Source: Candidatus Bathyarchaeota archaeon (GTDB lineage: Archaea > Asgardarchaeota > Lokiarchaeia > Sigyniarchaeales > Sigyniarchaeaceae). From it: a stretch of 48,310 bases of DNA. The notes beneath the pieces are model-generated. The model saw only the letters and a list, made by a program, of their open reading frames with translations, made no database searches and was not told where the DNA came from. This document shows, in pieces, positions 48,216-48,310 of the stretch. Each line of letters begins with the position of its first letter. Position 1 is the first letter of the stretch. A program made the position numbers and the translations under genes. The DNA is taken from positions 1 through 48,310 of the forward strand of contig WJJB01000079.1 in the NCBI GenBank assembly GCA_014729935.1, given 5' to 3'.

Positions 48216-48310
48216 TTATTTCAACATCGCGTTGGCAATCGCCTCGAATCCAATCACCAAGCCGGTGTTAATCCCCACGGCGATAAGGAAACCAACGATT
48301 AACGAACTAG
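48216..48310 (-). CDS. C-terminal end of a hydrophobic protein, truncated by the window edge
   Basis: Minus-strand open frame SSLIVGFLIAVGINTGLVIGFEAIANAMLK followed by TAA at 48216-48218. Confidence 0.4.
   Translation of the reverse strand, partial: SSLIVGFLIAVGINTGLVIGFEAIANAMLK

Noticed and set aside
1-48310. CRISPR arrays, rRNA genes, complete transposases, defence islands
   Set aside because: No regularly spaced direct repeats, rRNA motifs, DDE/TnpA/TnpB ORFs or Cas-like proteins were recognised.

Overview
The window looks like a piece of an archaeal, probably Asgard-group, chromosome. The lineage call is an inference from gene content: a truncated Rab/Arf-like small GTPase at the left edge, a 7TM protein with a longin/roadblock-like cytoplasmic tail, a SIRT6/7-like sirtuin, a catalytically complete RNase III, and archaeal coenzyme F420 genes. 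I support about 36 protein-coding genes; most other ORFs in the track are antisense shadows. Recognisable modules are: (i) saccharide degradation and sugar-acid metabolism (PL10-like pectate lyase on a membrane anchor, sialidase-like BNR protein, GH3, DapA-like aldolase, enolase-superfamily enzyme, DHOD-like Fe-S oxidoreductase); (ii) an F420/deazaflavin block (cofG, cofH, ArfC/RIB7-like reductase, and a translationally coupled amidohydrolase that is a candidate for an unassigned pathway step); (iii) a nitrogen cluster (KaiC-like ATPase, Amt, atypical P-II, glnA); (iv) an envelope cluster (PlsC-like acyltransferase, MATE/MOP-type flippase, sequon-bearing GATase-like membrane protein, small TM proteins); (v) large secreted or surface proteins, one paired with a winged-helix regulator. 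A GC-rich, hairpin-dense intergenic island (about 5480-5770) resembles IS200/IS605-type ends or an omegaRNA relic but remains unproven. I found no CRISPR array, no rRNA and no convincing tRNA. All family calls are from motif recognition by eye; no searches were run.
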